Source: Deltaproteobacteria bacterium (GTDB lineage: Bacteria; Myxococcota_A; UBA9160; UBA4427). Taken from it: 64,000 nucleotides of DNA. The stretch is from positions 1 to 64,000 of the forward strand of contig PAQX01000022.1 in NCBI GenBank assembly GCA_002709835.1. Direction: 5' to 3'. A program made the position numbers and the translations under genes. Below the pieces are notes generated by a model that did not search any database, was not told where the DNA came from, and worked only from the letters and a program-made list of their open reading frames with translations. Shown piece by piece: positions 1-10,442 of this stretch. Position 1 is the first letter of the stretch, and every line of letters starts with the position of its first letter.

Positions 1-1007
1 AGCAGAAAAGAAGGGATCAGCTGCGCGGGGGCGCTGAAGGGGAGGCGCAGGATGCTCGCCAGTCCGAAGGTCGAGATTGTCGCTGGCACGACGACCGAGA
101 AGGAGAGCAACACGGGCGAGAAGCGGCGGAAGAGAACGATCAGGAAGAGCCCGATCACGACGAGGCCACCACCGAAGAAGAGCGGCACGTCCTTGCCGAG
201 CTGCTTCGTGAACTCGTAGGTCATCATCGTGCCGCCGGCCGCCATTACAGGAAAGTCGGGTCCGGCGTGACGCGCGATCACGCGATGGATGCTCTCGATG
301 ACCCGAGCGTTCTCGACACCCGAGAGGAAGGGACGCTTTCGAACCGACTCATCGGTGCCCTCTTCCGCGAATGCGTCCTCGAACTCGCCGTCGAATCCCG
401 CAAGGTCGAGCTCCCCGTCGAAGACATCGGCGCCCTCACCGTAGACCGCAACCTCGACACGTATGCCCGTGGCACGGCCATCGCTCGAGAGCATCCCGGT
501 CTTGAAATAGAACGGGGTCGAGAGCACCCGCTCTCGGAACGCGGCGAGTTCTTTCTCGTTCCCGGGCATCTCGTCGAGCAGGTCTTCCACGACGAGCTCG
601 TCACCGCGCCCGTAGGTCGAACGCACGTTCACGAGACTCGTCACTTCCTCGAGGTACGGCAGCTCATCCTCGAGGTCGCGGTGGAACGCCTCGAGCTTCT
701 CGAGAAAGGCGAGATCGAAGATCTCGGGCGGCGACACTGCGACGATCGTGACCTGATCCTGCCCGAAGTCGCGGCGAAACTCGTCGTAGACGGCGCGCAC
801 CGGATCGTCTTCGAAGAGGAAGTCCTCGGAGGCCATCTTGACCTCCATCTGAGGGATGAGCGACGCGAGCGCGCCGGTCAGCACCAGCACGCCGAGCGCG
901 ATCGGCCAGCGAAAGCGCAGGACGACGTGCGCCCACGCGCCGAGCCCGTCCTCGACCCGCTGCCGCAGCGGCCCCTGCGAAGCCCGTTCGGAATCCGTTC
1001 CGCTCAA
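1..1007 (-). CDS. MMPL/RND-family transporter, N-terminal part (runs off the left edge)
   Basis: Not in the ORF track. Manual reverse-strand reading from TTG at 1007 gives LSGTDSERASQGPLRQRVEDGLGAWAHVVLRFRWPIALGVLVLTGALASLIPQMEVKMASEDFLFEDDPVRAVYDEF..., ending ...GGGLVVIGLFLIVLFRRFSPVLLSFSVVVPATISTFGLASILRLPFSAPAQLIPSFL. This resembles the MMPL protein at 5361-7766 (FHEDDPV, EVTSLWNIR, APTQIIPSFL). Confidence 0.85.
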   Translation of the reverse strand, partial: MSGTDSERASQGPLRQRVEDGLGAWAHVVLRFRWPIALGVLVLTGALASLIPQMEVKMASEDFLFEDDPVRAVYDEFRRDFGQDQVTIVAVSPPEIFDLAFLEKLEAFHRDLEDELPYLEEVTSLVNVRSTYGRGDELVVEDLLDEMPGNEKELAAFRERVLSTPFYFKTGMLSSDGRATGIRVEVAVYGEGADVFDGELDLAGFDGEFEDAFAEEGTDESVRKRPFLSGVENARVIESIHRVIARHAGPDFPVMAAGGTMMTYEFTKQLGKDVPLFFGGGLVVIGLFLIVLFRRFSPVLLSFSVVVPATISTFGLASILRLPFSAPAQLIPSFL

Positions 1008-1019
1008 GAGGAACTCCGC

Positions 1020-1943
1020 CTACCGGCCCGGCGCGAGGGCTTCGATCGCGTCCCACGCGATTTCGCCGTACGCGCCACCCGGGTTCACGAAATGAATGCA
1101 GACCTGATTCGCCCCCGCCTCGATGTGCCGCTGCAGGAAATCTTCGATCTGGGTCTCGGTACCCCAGGCGACGGTCTCGTCGATCAGCCGGTCCGAGCCT
1201 CCGTCCTCGAAATCGGCGTCTTCGAGACCGAACTCGCGCCAGGTCTTGCGATAGTTCTCGAGGGCGATGTTGGTCGCGCCGGCCGCACGCGCCGCGTCCC
1301 GGGCCTTCGTCGGGTCCGTCTCGAAGACCACCTTGACCTCGGGGACGAGCAGCGGCTCCGGACCGAGGATCTCGCGCGCGGCCGCAGTGTGGGCCGGTGG
1401 CATGAAATAGGGGTGCGCGCCCTGCGCGCGATCTCGCGACAACGCGAGCATTTTCGGGCCGAGCGCGGCGAGCACGCGCGGCGGGCCGGTCTGGACCGGT
1501 GGCACTTCGCTCGGCGTGGCATCGGGACCGAGGAAGACGCTCATGTCCGGCCCCCGGTCCATGGCGTCGAGATAGTTTCGCATCGAAGTCAGCGGCGGCC
1601 CATAGGTCAGGCCGTGCATCTGCTCGACGATCGGCGCGTGGGACACGCCGAGCCCGAGCAGGAAACGCCCGCCCGACTGCTCGTTCAGCGCGAAGTGCCC
1701 CGCCGCCATCACCGCGGGCGCGCGTTCGAAGATCGGGATGATGCCCGTCGCGACGACGAGCGCGTCCGTCTCGGCGAGGAGCTGCGAAGCGACGACCATG
1801 AGATCGCGCTGCATCGCCATGGGGTGCCAGAGCGCACTGTAACCGAGGCGCTCGATCCGCTGCGCCGCTTCTGCACGGCCTTTCAGATCGAGCGCTTCGA
1901 GCGAGACCCAGATCCCGCGCGGACCGAGCTGCATACGTTTCAC
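1020..1943 (-). CDS. LLM-class F420-dependent oxidoreductase (luciferase-like)
   Basis: ORF with LLM-type motifs (ALWHPMAMQRDLMVVASQLLAETDALVVATGI, GGRFLLGLGVSHAP). Confidence 0.9.
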   Translation of the reverse strand: MKRMQLGPRGIWVSLEALDLKGRAEAAQRIERLGYSALWHPMAMQRDLMVVASQLLAETDALVVATGIIPIFERAPAVMAAGHFALNEQSGGRFLLGLGVSHAPIVEQMHGLTYGPPLTSMRNYLDAMDRGPDMSVFLGPDATPSEVPPVQTGPPRVLAALGPKMLALSRDRAQGAHPYFMPPAHTAAAREILGPEPLLVPEVKVVFETDPTKARDAARAAGATNIALENYRKTWREFGLEDADFEDGGSDRLIDETVAWGTETQIEDFLQRHIEAGANQVCIHFVNPGGAYGEIAWDAIEALAPGR

Positions 1944-2030
1944 TCCTTCTCGTCCCTCATTGTTTCAGGATCGAAGAGTATGTCAGGGAGTCGGCGGTCC
2001 CGCGAGAGCGCCAACGTCCGACGCAGTGGC

Positions 2031-3380
2031 TCAAGCGGCGGTTCGGGCGTCGGCTTCCTGAGCCGCCCGCGCCCGGGACAGATCGTCCCGCACGGTCCGC
2101 GCCGCGAAGACGCAGGCGATCGCCGAGAGCACGAAGCCCAGCGACAACCAGACGAGCCCCCAGCGAACCGAATCGTCGCCGTACGCCTCGGCGAAGAACC
2201 GGCTCAAGTACCCCACGACGAGGGGCCCGAGCGCGCTCCCGACGCCGGTTCCGGTCAGCGAGAAGATCGCCGCCGCGGAAGCGCGCATCCGGATCCGTGC
2301 GAGCCCCTGCACCAACGAGAGGAAGGGGGCGCTGTGCATCCCGCCGAGAATCGAGCTCGCGACGCTCCATAGGAAGGCGACGGGGAAGAGCGGCAGCCCC
2401 CCGCCGAGGTCGATCCGGTGATCCTCGGGCCAGAGCAGGAAGAGCAGCATGAAGGGGAGCGAAGCCACCAGCGACAACGCCGGGACCCAGACGTACGCAC
2501 GCTCGTCGCGTGTGATCCACCGGTCGCAGAGCCAGCCGCCGAGCCAGAGACCGAATACCGAAGGCAGCGGCGTGGTGAGGAAATACCAGGTCCCTGCCGC
2601 GCCGGTTCCCATCTCGTAGGTCCGGATGATGAACGACGGCTCCCAAGCGATCTTGCCGGATGAATACAGGAGCGCGAAGGCATGGGCGACGATCACCCAT
2701 CGCATCGCCGGCAGCGCGAGCAGGTACCGCGCGTCGTCGGCGAGGGAACCGCGCCGCTCGGTGGTCGCGTCGCGTCCCTCGCTCTGTCCGCGGGCAGGCT
2801 CCCGAACCGTGAAGCGCACGACGAGCGCCATCAGGAGACCGGGCGCGCCGGCGATCAGGAACGCGACCCGCCATCCCCAGAGCTCGTTCACCCAGCCCCC
2901 CCCCGCCATTCCCACGGCGATTCCGAGCACGGCCCCCACTGAGATGAAGGAGAGCCCCTGAGCCCGCTCCTCGGGCGGGACAGTGTCGGCCACGAGGGAC
3001 TGAATCGCGGGGCTCGCGCTCGCCTCTCCCACGCCCACGCCCATCCGCATCAGGAAGAGCTGGACGTACCCCTGCACGAAGGCGGTCGAGAGGGTGAAGA
3101 CGCTCCAGACCGAGAGGCCGAGGGCGATGATGTTCCGCCGCACGCCCCGGTCGGCCCACCTTGCGAGGGGCAGGACGGACGCCGCGTAGATGAGGGTGAA
3201 GCTGGGCCCGAGAATCCAGCCCATCTGTGCGTCGTCGAGGCCGAGATCGGTCCGAATCGGATCCACGAGGATCGACACGACCTGCCGATCGACGGTGTTC
3301 AGCATCATCACGCCGACGATCACCGCGTACAGGTAGCGGCGATAGGCCTTCGAAGAGACGTCAGGCGTCGTCGCGCTCAT
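2031..3380 (-). CDS. MFS transporter
   Basis: 12-TM-like hydrophobic profile; MLNTVDRQVVSILVDPIRTDLGLDDAQMGWILGPSF; ARWADRGVRRNIIALGL. Confidence 0.9.
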   Translation of the reverse strand: MSATTPDVSSKAYRRYLYAVIVGVMMLNTVDRQVVSILVDPIRTDLGLDDAQMGWILGPSFTLIYAASVLPLARWADRGVRRNIIALGLSVWSVFTLSTAFVQGYVQLFLMRMGVGVGEASASPAIQSLVADTVPPEERAQGLSFISVGAVLGIAVGMAGGGWVNELWGWRVAFLIAGAPGLLMALVVRFTVREPARGQSEGRDATTERRGSLADDARYLLALPAMRWVIVAHAFALLYSSGKIAWEPSFIIRTYEMGTGAAGTWYFLTTPLPSVFGLWLGGWLCDRWITRDERAYVWVPALSLVASLPFMLLFLLWPEDHRIDLGGGLPLFPVAFLWSVASSILGGMHSAPFLSLVQGLARIRMRASAAAIFSLTGTGVGSALGPLVVGYLSRFFAEAYGDDSVRWGLVWLSLGFVLSAIACVFAARTVRDDLSRARAAQEADARTAA

Positions 3381-3528
3381 CGTGCTTCCGACGAGAAAGT
3401 CAGCGCGTAGGGGCGAAGCGGCTGCGAATCCGCCGATCGTGCATTTTCAACAGACATTCTCCGCCCGAGGGCTCCTCCCACGCACGCACTCGAGGCGACC
3501 GTCGACCGGATCCGGACCTGCGCGACCG

Positions 3529-5268
3529 CTAGGCCTGCGCCGCGCTGCTCCGACCGCCTCGCAGGAGCTTCCCGGAGTAGGTCTGGGTCTCCTTGTCGTC
3601 CTCGATCGTGACTTCGCCGTTCACGAGGACGTAGCGGTAGCCGGTTCCCGCCGAAGCGACGCGGTATTCATCGCCCGGCAGGTCGTGGCGGAAGTTCGGG
3701 AACTCGTAATCGAGCTTCTCGTAGTCGTAGACGACGACGTCCGCCGCCGCGCCTTCGCGCAGCACGCCGCGATCCTGGAAGCCCGCGCAGAACGCGGGGA
3801 GCGCCGACAGGCGCCAGTGCGCCTCTTCGAGACTCAGCATCTCGTGCTCACGCACGTACTGGGAGATCAGCTCGGTCGCGTAGCTGCCGGCCGCCAGGTA
3901 CTTCAAGTGCGCGCCACCGTCGGAGAGTCCCGGGATGACCCACGGGTTGTCGAGCAGCTGCTTGATTCCCTCGAGGCCGATGTCGAACTGCGGCGCCTGG
4001 AAGCTCGTCTTGAGATCGTCGGAGACGACGAGATCACAGATGGCGTCGACCGGATGCACGCCGCGCGCGTCGGCAATATCCTGCACGCTCTTCCCGACCC
4101 ACTGCTCGTTCTCGCTCTTCGCGACCGAGACGACCCGGGCTTCGTCGACACCGCCGATGAACTGGTACTTGAGCGGCTCGGCGCGCAGCCGCTCGCGGAC
4201 CGACTCGTCCGCCAGGTTCGCGAGGATGACGTCGTTCGCTACCTCGGGGCCGGCGACCTCCTCCCAGACGGGTCCCCAGAGATCCCAGTAGTCGAAGGTG
4301 AAGAGCAGCGGCGGGTTCTGGGTGATGCCCTGGCCATAGATCCGCAGGCCCTTCTCACCGCACGCATCGAACCACTCGAAGAGGTTCTTGTGCATCTCGA
4401 TCATCACGTTCGAAGCGGGCAAGGCCTGGTAGATGATCGGCGCGCCGGAGACCTCAGCGAGCTTCTCCCAGTGATCCCGGGGCATGGTCGCGCCGGAAAG
4501 CTCGATGAATCCCTCGCCCCGCTCGCCGAGCACCTCGGCGAGAGCGAGCTGAGTCTCGGGCCACATGACGTCGGAGGGCATCGGCGTCCCGTCGAAGTCC
4601 GACTGCGCCGCGCCTCCGGCGGTCGGCGCCTTCGGGTCGCCCGGGGTACCGAGGGTCTGGGACGACCAGCCACAAGCGCCCGCATCCATCGCCTCGTGGA
4701 GGAGGCGCTTCAGCTCTTCCGTCTCTTCTGCGGTCGGCTTGCGTCCGGACTTCGCATCCTCGAGGCCCATCACCCAGATGAGCAGCGGGTTCACGCCGAC
4801 ATAGGGAAGCAGGTTCACCGCCTTCGGGACGCGATCGATCGAGTCGAGCATCTCCGGATAGCTCTCCCAGTCCCAGGGGATCGCCGCCTCCATCGTCGCC
4901 ATCGGAATCGCCTCGACCTTCGTCATGGATTCCATCGCGCGGTACTGCAGCTCCTTCTTGCACGGCGCGAAGCCAAAGCCACAGTTGCCGACGACCACGC
5001 TCGTCACGCCGTTCCAACCACTCGTCGTCAGGTAGGGATCCCAGAAGACCTGCGCGTCGTAGTGGGTGTGGAGGTCGATGAATCCCGGCGCGACGACGAG
5101 ACCTTCGGCGTCGATCTCTCGCTCGCCCTGCCCGGCCGGAATCCGCCCCATGCGCGTGATCTTGCCGTCCTTGATCCCGACGTCGCCCTTGTATCGCGGG
5201 TTGCGGGCGCCATCGACGATCATGCCGTTCCGGATGACGAGGTCGTAGGTCGGGTTCGCTTCGGACAT
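3529..5268 (-). CDS. N-acyl-D-amino-acid deacylase family amidohydrolase
   Basis: YDLVIRNGMIVDGARNPRYKGDVGIKDGKI...VVAPGFIDLHTHYDAQVFWDP...GNCGFGFAPC...SDGGAHLKYL; metal-binding HTHYD. Confidence 0.92.
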   Translation of the reverse strand: MSEANPTYDLVIRNGMIVDGARNPRYKGDVGIKDGKITRMGRIPAGQGEREIDAEGLVVAPGFIDLHTHYDAQVFWDPYLTTSGWNGVTSVVVGNCGFGFAPCKKELQYRAMESMTKVEAIPMATMEAAIPWDWESYPEMLDSIDRVPKAVNLLPYVGVNPLLIWVMGLEDAKSGRKPTAEETEELKRLLHEAMDAGACGWSSQTLGTPGDPKAPTAGGAAQSDFDGTPMPSDVMWPETQLALAEVLGERGEGFIELSGATMPRDHWEKLAEVSGAPIIYQALPASNVMIEMHKNLFEWFDACGEKGLRIYGQGITQNPPLLFTFDYWDLWGPVWEEVAGPEVANDVILANLADESVRERLRAEPLKYQFIGGVDEARVVSVAKSENEQWVGKSVQDIADARGVHPVDAICDLVVSDDLKTSFQAPQFDIGLEGIKQLLDNPWVIPGLSDGGAHLKYLAAGSYATELISQYVREHEMLSLEEAHWRLSALPAFCAGFQDRGVLREGAAADVVVYDYEKLDYEFPNFRHDLPGDEYRVASAGTGYRYVLVNGEVTIEDDKETQTYSGKLLRGGRSSAAQA

Positions 5269-5360
5269 GGAGAGCTCCTCTTGGGCTTTTGGGATCGCCC
5301 CCGAGAATAGACCGCTCCGATCCCGCTCTCACACCCCCGATTTTCTCCCTCTCGGCGGAC

Positions 5361-7766
5361 TCAATCGCCCTCCCCTTCCCGCGCGAAACGGCTCTCGAAG
5401 GCAGCCACGAGGGCCGGAGCGAGGGTCACGTCCGCGAGGAACGCCACGACGATCGCCGCCGAGATCGACACTCCGAAAGTGTAGAGATTCACCATGTACG
5501 CCTGCGTATAGACCAGAAAGCTGCAGGCCAACACGCAGGAGGTGAAGAGCAACGCCTGCCCCGTGCTCTTGAGCGTATGATCGACGGCGTCCGAAACTTC
5601 CTTGCCCGTCTCGTACTCCCGCCGAAAGTTGTGCATGAAGTGGATCGTATCGTCGACGGCGAGGCCGATCACGATCGAAGCGGTCATCAGGCTGAGCATG
5701 TCGAGCGCGAAGCCGAGCCAGCCCATCAACCCGAGCGTGAAGACGACCGGCGCCAGGTTCGGGATCATCGTGAGCAGACCGAGGCGCACGCGACCGATCA
5801 GCATGACCATCAGGATGGTGATGATGACGAGCGCCGTCGAATAGCTCCGCAGCATCGTCGCGAGCGCCGCGGTGATCGTGTTGCCCACGAGCCTGAACTC
5901 GCCCGTCACCTCGTGGGAAAGATCTGGGCCGAGGATCCGCTCGATCCCGGGCGCGACCGCATCGAGGTAGGGCATGATGTAGGACGCATCGTCGAAGGTC
6001 ACCCGCGCCGTCAATCGCGCGGTCTCGAAATCGCTGGTGACCAGGTCCTCCACGTCGTCGCTGCCGGAGTTTTCGAAGAGCAGGAGCTCCTGAGAGACGA
6101 GCTCGCGGGCGTCGGGAATCGCGTAGGCCTCGGGCCGGTTCTCGTTGAGAGCGCGATGGGTCTCCTTCACGACGTCGACGATCGACACGACCTTGCCAGC
6201 GCGCAAACCGCTGGACTCGACCTCCAGTAGATGGTCCGAGAGGGCCTCCAGCCGCCGCAGCACCTCAGGCTCGTGGAGCCCGTTCTCCTCGCCCGTCGAC
6301 ACGAGCACCTCGTAGCTGACCGCGCCCCCGAAAAACTCGTTCGTGAAATCGATCGCCTGAACGATGTCGGCTTCGGGCGGGAACCACTCGATCATGTTGT
6401 GACCGATGTGGATGCGAGGGATGCCGGCGCCCGCCGCCACGAGGATCGCTACCCAGATGCCCAACACGAGGCCCGGCCTCGCGGTCGAGAAGCGCCCGGC
6501 CGAGACGAGCAGACGCTGGGACGCGGTGTTCGCCCCTTCCGCGCCCTTTCCGATCCGGCGCACGCGCACGACCGCGAGCAGCGCCGGCAGCAGGATCAAC
6601 ACGTAGCCGAGCGCGAGCAGCACGCCGATCGGGCTCACGATCCCGAAGTGGGAGATCGGCGCCAGGGCAGCCGGGATGAAGGAGAGCAAGCCTCCGGCGG
6701 TCGTGAGCGAGGTCATGAGAATCGGCAGGCCGGAATGTGCGAGGGCGTGCGCTACGGCTTCGCCCTGGGCGAGCCCGCTTCGCAGCCCCTGGTAGAAGAT
6801 CGCGACCAGGTGGACCGCGCCACCGATTCCGACAGCCAGCAGGAAAGAGGGAATGATCTGCGTTGGCGCCATGATCGGAATGCCCAGCGCCGCCATCGTC
6901 GCCATCGTCGAGAAGACCGACAAGAGAACCGTCACGAGAGGAAGCACGAGGCCGACCACGTTACGGAAGAGCAACGTGAGGAAGATCGCCGCCACGAGGA
7001 CAGCAAGGAGCGTCGCCTTCGCCATATCCGGCGGCAACGTCCGGGAGATCATCGTCGAGAACGATGCCATGCCAGCGACATGAATCTCGATCCCGGGCGG
7101 AAGCCGCTCCAGAACGGCCTCGATTCCTTCGAGGATCTCGGCGTCCTCTTCTCCCGTGATGGGCCGTCGCTCGCCCTTCGCCGCGTCGTCGCTAACGTCG
7201 TCGAAGCCTTCGAGCGCATCGACCTGCCCGATCTGGGAGTACGCCTCCGTCTCGACCACGATCATCGTCGCGCGACCGTCTCCCGACAGCACGAAGTTCT
7301 GATAGAGCGCGTTCGCGCGCGCGCGAGCCTCAAGTTCGGCGAGGGCCTCGGGCGTCTCGGGCCACTCTTCCAGAAAATCCCGGACCTCGAGGCCTTCGTC
7401 GTTCCCGAGCGTCTCGCGGATGTTCCAGAGGCTCGTTACCTCGACGACGTGCGGGACCTCATCCTCGATCGCGATGTGCGTGTCGCGCAGCGCCGCCAGG
7501 AACTCAGACGTGAAGACCTCGCCCTCGGGATGCAGGACGACGGCCATCCCGGCGCCGCGTCCGAAGATCTCCTTGAAGGCGTCGTTCTGGAGAACGACCG
7601 GGTCGTCCTCATGGAAGAACTTGTCGTTCGAGGTCTCGAGATAGAAGTGCTGGATCTGCGTCCCGATCGCGACGGTGAACAGGGTGACGGTGAAGATCAC
7701 ACGCCAGGGGTGACCCGCGACCCAGGCTCCCCAGGCGCCGAGCACCGCTTCGATTCGATCCTTCAT
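5361..7766 (-). CDS. MMPL/RND-superfamily transporter
   Basis: 801 aa with two TM bundles; VGIGGAVHLVAIFYQGLR, GLAVDDTIHFMHNFRREYETG. Confidence 0.93.
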   Translation of the reverse strand: MKDRIEAVLGAWGAWVAGHPWRVIFTVTLFTVAIGTQIQHFYLETSNDKFFHEDDPVVLQNDAFKEIFGRGAGMAVVLHPEGEVFTSEFLAALRDTHIAIEDEVPHVVEVTSLWNIRETLGNDEGLEVRDFLEEWPETPEALAELEARARANALYQNFVLSGDGRATMIVVETEAYSQIGQVDALEGFDDVSDDAAKGERRPITGEEDAEILEGIEAVLERLPPGIEIHVAGMASFSTMISRTLPPDMAKATLLAVLVAAIFLTLLFRNVVGLVLPLVTVLLSVFSTMATMAALGIPIMAPTQIIPSFLLAVGIGGAVHLVAIFYQGLRSGLAQGEAVAHALAHSGLPILMTSLTTAGGLLSFIPAALAPISHFGIVSPIGVLLALGYVLILLPALLAVVRVRRIGKGAEGANTASQRLLVSAGRFSTARPGLVLGIWVAILVAAGAGIPRIHIGHNMIEWFPPEADIVQAIDFTNEFFGGAVSYEVLVSTGEENGLHEPEVLRRLEALSDHLLEVESSGLRAGKVVSIVDVVKETHRALNENRPEAYAIPDARELVSQELLLFENSGSDDVEDLVTSDFETARLTARVTFDDASYIMPYLDAVAPGIERILGPDLSHEVTGEFRLVGNTITAALATMLRSYSTALVIITILMVMLIGRVRLGLLTMIPNLAPVVFTLGLMGWLGFALDMLSLMTASIVIGLAVDDTIHFMHNFRREYETGKEVSDAVDHTLKSTGQALLFTSCVLACSFLVYTQAYMVNLYTFGVSISAAIVVAFLADVTLAPALVAAFESRFAREGEGD

Positions 7767-8611
7767 ACGACCGGCGCCATCTCTCCGTAGCGCGGGTTCC
7801 GCTCCCCCCAGAAGAATCGGCTCGCGTTCCCGTAGAGGAACTTCTCGAGTACGCCCTCACGGAGATCGAGGGCCCGGGCCTCGTTCACGCACCGTTCCCA
7901 ATCGAGGGCAGGATGATCAGAAGCGAAGATGATCTTGTCCTTCCCGCGCGTGTTCATGAAGTGGAGGAGTTCCGGGGGGAAGTGTTTCGGCGAATACGCG
8001 GACGTCATGAGATGCAGGTTCTTGTATTTGATCATGAGGCGCGTCGCGATCCCCCACCAGGGATCGGCACCGTGAGCCATGCAGAGCTTGAGCTCGGGGA
8101 ACCGCACGCAGACGTGGTCGAGATGGATCGGATTCTGGCACTCGCCCGCCACGGGCGGACCGGGCAGACCGGTGTTGATCGTGAGCGGGAGGTCGAGTTC
8201 GACGCACTTGGTGTAGAGCGGGTAGTAGCGCTCGTCGGAGGGGGGGATGTCCTGGCTGAAAGGAACCACCTTCGCGCAGACCGTCGGGTGGTTGCGCGCG
8301 AGCGCTTCCATCTCCCAGAGTCCCTGCATGATCGGAAGCCGGCTCGGGTCCATCGAGAGCCCGAGAGAGAAGCGCTCCGGCGCCCTCTCCACGAAGCGGA
8401 GCACGCGCTCCGAGGGCTTGGCCACGTTCAGCGTGACGATCGCACGCTCGATGCCCAGACGATCCATCTCGGGGAGAAGATCTCCGGGCTCGAAGCTTCG
8501 AAAGAAATCGTCGCCGCCCTTGAGGTAGTCCTCTTTGACCCGCTTGAGGAACTCGACGTCGACCTGCTCCCCCATGTCGACGTTGATCCAGCCATCGATC
8601 GCCTTCTGCAT
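7763..8611 (-). CDS. Amidohydrolase family protein (amidohydrolase-2 type)
   Basis: Stop/start overlap with the 5361-7766 gene; LDHVCVRFPELKLCMAHGADPWW, IIFASDHPALDWERC. Confidence 0.87.
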   Translation of the reverse strand: MQKAIDGWINVDMGEQVDVEFLKRVKEDYLKGGDDFFRSFEPGDLLPEMDRLGIERAIVTLNVAKPSERVLRFVERAPERFSLGLSMDPSRLPIMQGLWEMEALARNHPTVCAKVVPFSQDIPPSDERYYPLYTKCVELDLPLTINTGLPGPPVAGECQNPIHLDHVCVRFPELKLCMAHGADPWWGIATRLMIKYKNLHLMTSAYSPKHFPPELLHFMNTRGKDKIIFASDHPALDWERCVNEARALDLREGVLEKFLYGNASRFFWGERNPRYGEMAPVV

Positions 8612-8700
8612 CTGCGCCTCCGCTCGCGCCCCAGGAGCGGGGCGCCGGCGCGGACGATAGCGAGATGAACGGGCCGGCCGGGCTCGAATCGAGGCCGGGG

Positions 8701-9465
8701 CTAGCCCTCGACCACGCTCGGGTCGTCGATGTGGCGGCTGATCAGCGAATGGAAGGCCGGGACGCCGGCGCCGTACTGGATGAGGTCCTGCTTCGCGTAA
8801 CGCGCCGCCTCGGCGGAGATCGGCTTCGCATCACGGGCCTTCATGTGGGCCTCGGCGACGCGCTCCATGAGCACGAAGCTGCCGACCGCCTCCGCGACGC
8901 TCAGGCCGACGGTGAGCAGACCGTGGTTCGCGAGAATCACGGACCGGTTCTGTCCGAGCGCCTCGGCGATGCGGCGCCCGCCGTCGGTGTCCTGGATCTG
9001 GACTTCCTCATCGTCGAAGAGCGCGTGGTCCTCGAAGAAGACGCAGGACTCCTGGGTGATCGGGAGCAGCGGGCGGCGCTCGGCCGCAAAGGGCGTCCCC
9101 CAGCCGGTGTGGACGTGCGTCGCGCTCACCGCGTCGGGGCGGGCCGCCAGGATCGGGCCATGAATGTAGTAGGCGGCGACATTAATGCCGCCGGAGCCGA
9201 TGCCCTCGACGATCGCACCGTCAGGACCGATCAGGACGAGGTCCTCGACGGTCGCTTCGTGGAAGGAGACGCCCCAGCGGAGCACCCAGAAATGGTCGGT
9301 CCGCTCCGGGTCTCGCGCGCTGATGTGGCCGTCCCCCGTGTCGCCCCATCGCTGGGCGGCGAGGATCCGGTATCCGAGCGCGACGTCGCGCTTTCGCCGG
9401 GAGCGAATCTCGTCCGGCGACTTCTCGTTCGCCTCTCCCGTCAGAATCGCTGCAGCCTCGGCCAT
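8701..9465 (-). CDS. Class II aldolase/adducin family protein
   Basis: GDTGDGHISARDPERTDHFWV, ATHVHTGWGTPFAAE, VILANHGLLTVG metal-binding pattern. Confidence 0.92.
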   Translation of the reverse strand: MAEAAAILTGEANEKSPDEIRSRRKRDVALGYRILAAQRWGDTGDGHISARDPERTDHFWVLRWGVSFHEATVEDLVLIGPDGAIVEGIGSGGINVAAYYIHGPILAARPDAVSATHVHTGWGTPFAAERRPLLPITQESCVFFEDHALFDDEEVQIQDTDGGRRIAEALGQNRSVILANHGLLTVGLSVAEAVGSFVLMERVAEAHMKARDAKPISAEAARYAKQDLIQYGAGVPAFHSLISRHIDDPSVVEG

Positions 9466-9647
9466 GTCGCCCCTCTCCCTCTCATCTCGGCGTAAACGCG
9501 CGCCGGACCGTAGCGGATGGCGAATGTCCGGATTCCCGGTGAGGTTCGTCCGCGTGGCCTAGCCCCGCGTGCCCTGCAGATTCCGGGTCCGCTCTCAGCG
9601 GTCCGGGTTCGAGCGAGAGAGCGCGCTCCGGGGCCGCGACCGGACTT

Positions 9648-10442
9648 CTACTTCCGGAACTGCTTGAAGTCGGCCGGGCGCTTCTCGATGAACGCCTTGA
9701 TCGCCTCGATGTTCTCGGGAGAGCCTTGCGCCTTGGACATCTCGTCGTGCTCGATCTCGAGCGCGGCTTCGATCCCGGCGCGGTGGGCCTGGTTCATGAT
9801 CTTCTTGATCGCGACCAGCCCCGAGATCGGCCACTGGGCGATCTCCCGCGCCTTCTCGAGCGCCGCCGGAAGCAACGCCTCGTCCGAATAGGCGCGGGCC
9901 GCCATCCCGAGGTCGACGGCCTTCGCGGCGTCGATCCACTCGGCGGTGAACATCAACTCGTTGGCGCGCTGGCGCCCGATCGAGCTCTGAAGCGTATAGC
10001 TGCTCGCGATCTCCGGAACGAGGCCGAGGTTCGCGAAGGGCAGCCGCGCCCGCAGGCTCTCCCCGACATAGACGATGTCCGAGGCGATGGCGATCGTGCA
10101 GCCGCCACCGACGGCGACGCCGGTCACCGCTGCGATCAGCGGCTTCCCGAAGGCCAGGACCTCCGCCTCCGCGGCGAAGAATCCGCTGGCGAAGCCGTCT
10201 TCACGCGGCGGGCGCTCCCCGCCGCTGAAGCTGCCCAAGTCCGCGCCGGAAGAGAAGTTGCCTCCGGCGCCGGTCAGCACGACCACGGCGACCGCCGGGT
10301 TCGCCTCGGCGTCCCGAAGCGTCTGGCAGAACGCATCCCACTGTTCCTCGTCGAAGGCGTTCTTCTTTTCTGGCCGGTTCATCGTGACCAGCAGCACGCC
10401 GTCTTCGTCGAGTTCGGTCAGCACGCGGGATTCGTCGCTCAT
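9648..10442 (-). CDS. Enoyl-CoA hydratase/isomerase family protein
   Basis: MSDESRVLTELDEDGVLLVTMNRPEKKNAFDEEQW; GAGGNFSSGADLGSF; GGGCTIAIASD. Start set at 10442 rather than the longer ORF. Confidence 0.93.
   Translation of the reverse strand: MSDESRVLTELDEDGVLLVTMNRPEKKNAFDEEQWDAFCQTLRDAEANPAVAVVVLTGAGGNFSSGADLGSFSGGERPPREDGFASGFFAAEAEVLAFGKPLIAAVTGVAVGGGCTIAIASDIVYVGESLRARLPFANLGLVPEIASSYTLQSSIGRQRANELMFTAEWIDAAKAVDLGMAARAYSDEALLPAALEKAREIAQWPISGLVAIKKIMNQAHRAGIEAALEIEHDEMSKAQGSPENIEAIKAFIEKRPADFKQFRK

Noticed and set aside
267-2372. 701-aa plus-strand ORF
   Set aside because: Antisense to the MMPL fragment, LLM oxidoreductase and MFS genes; Arg/Glu/Asp-rich shadow composition typical of antisense frames in high-GC DNA.
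2896-2904. Poly-C(9) tract in the MFS gene as a phase-variation switch
   Set aside because: The frame is intact and one short tract in GC-rich DNA is weak evidence without strain variation data.
3382-5310. 642-aa plus-strand ORF
   Set aside because: Fully antisense to the well-supported D-aminoacylase-family gene.
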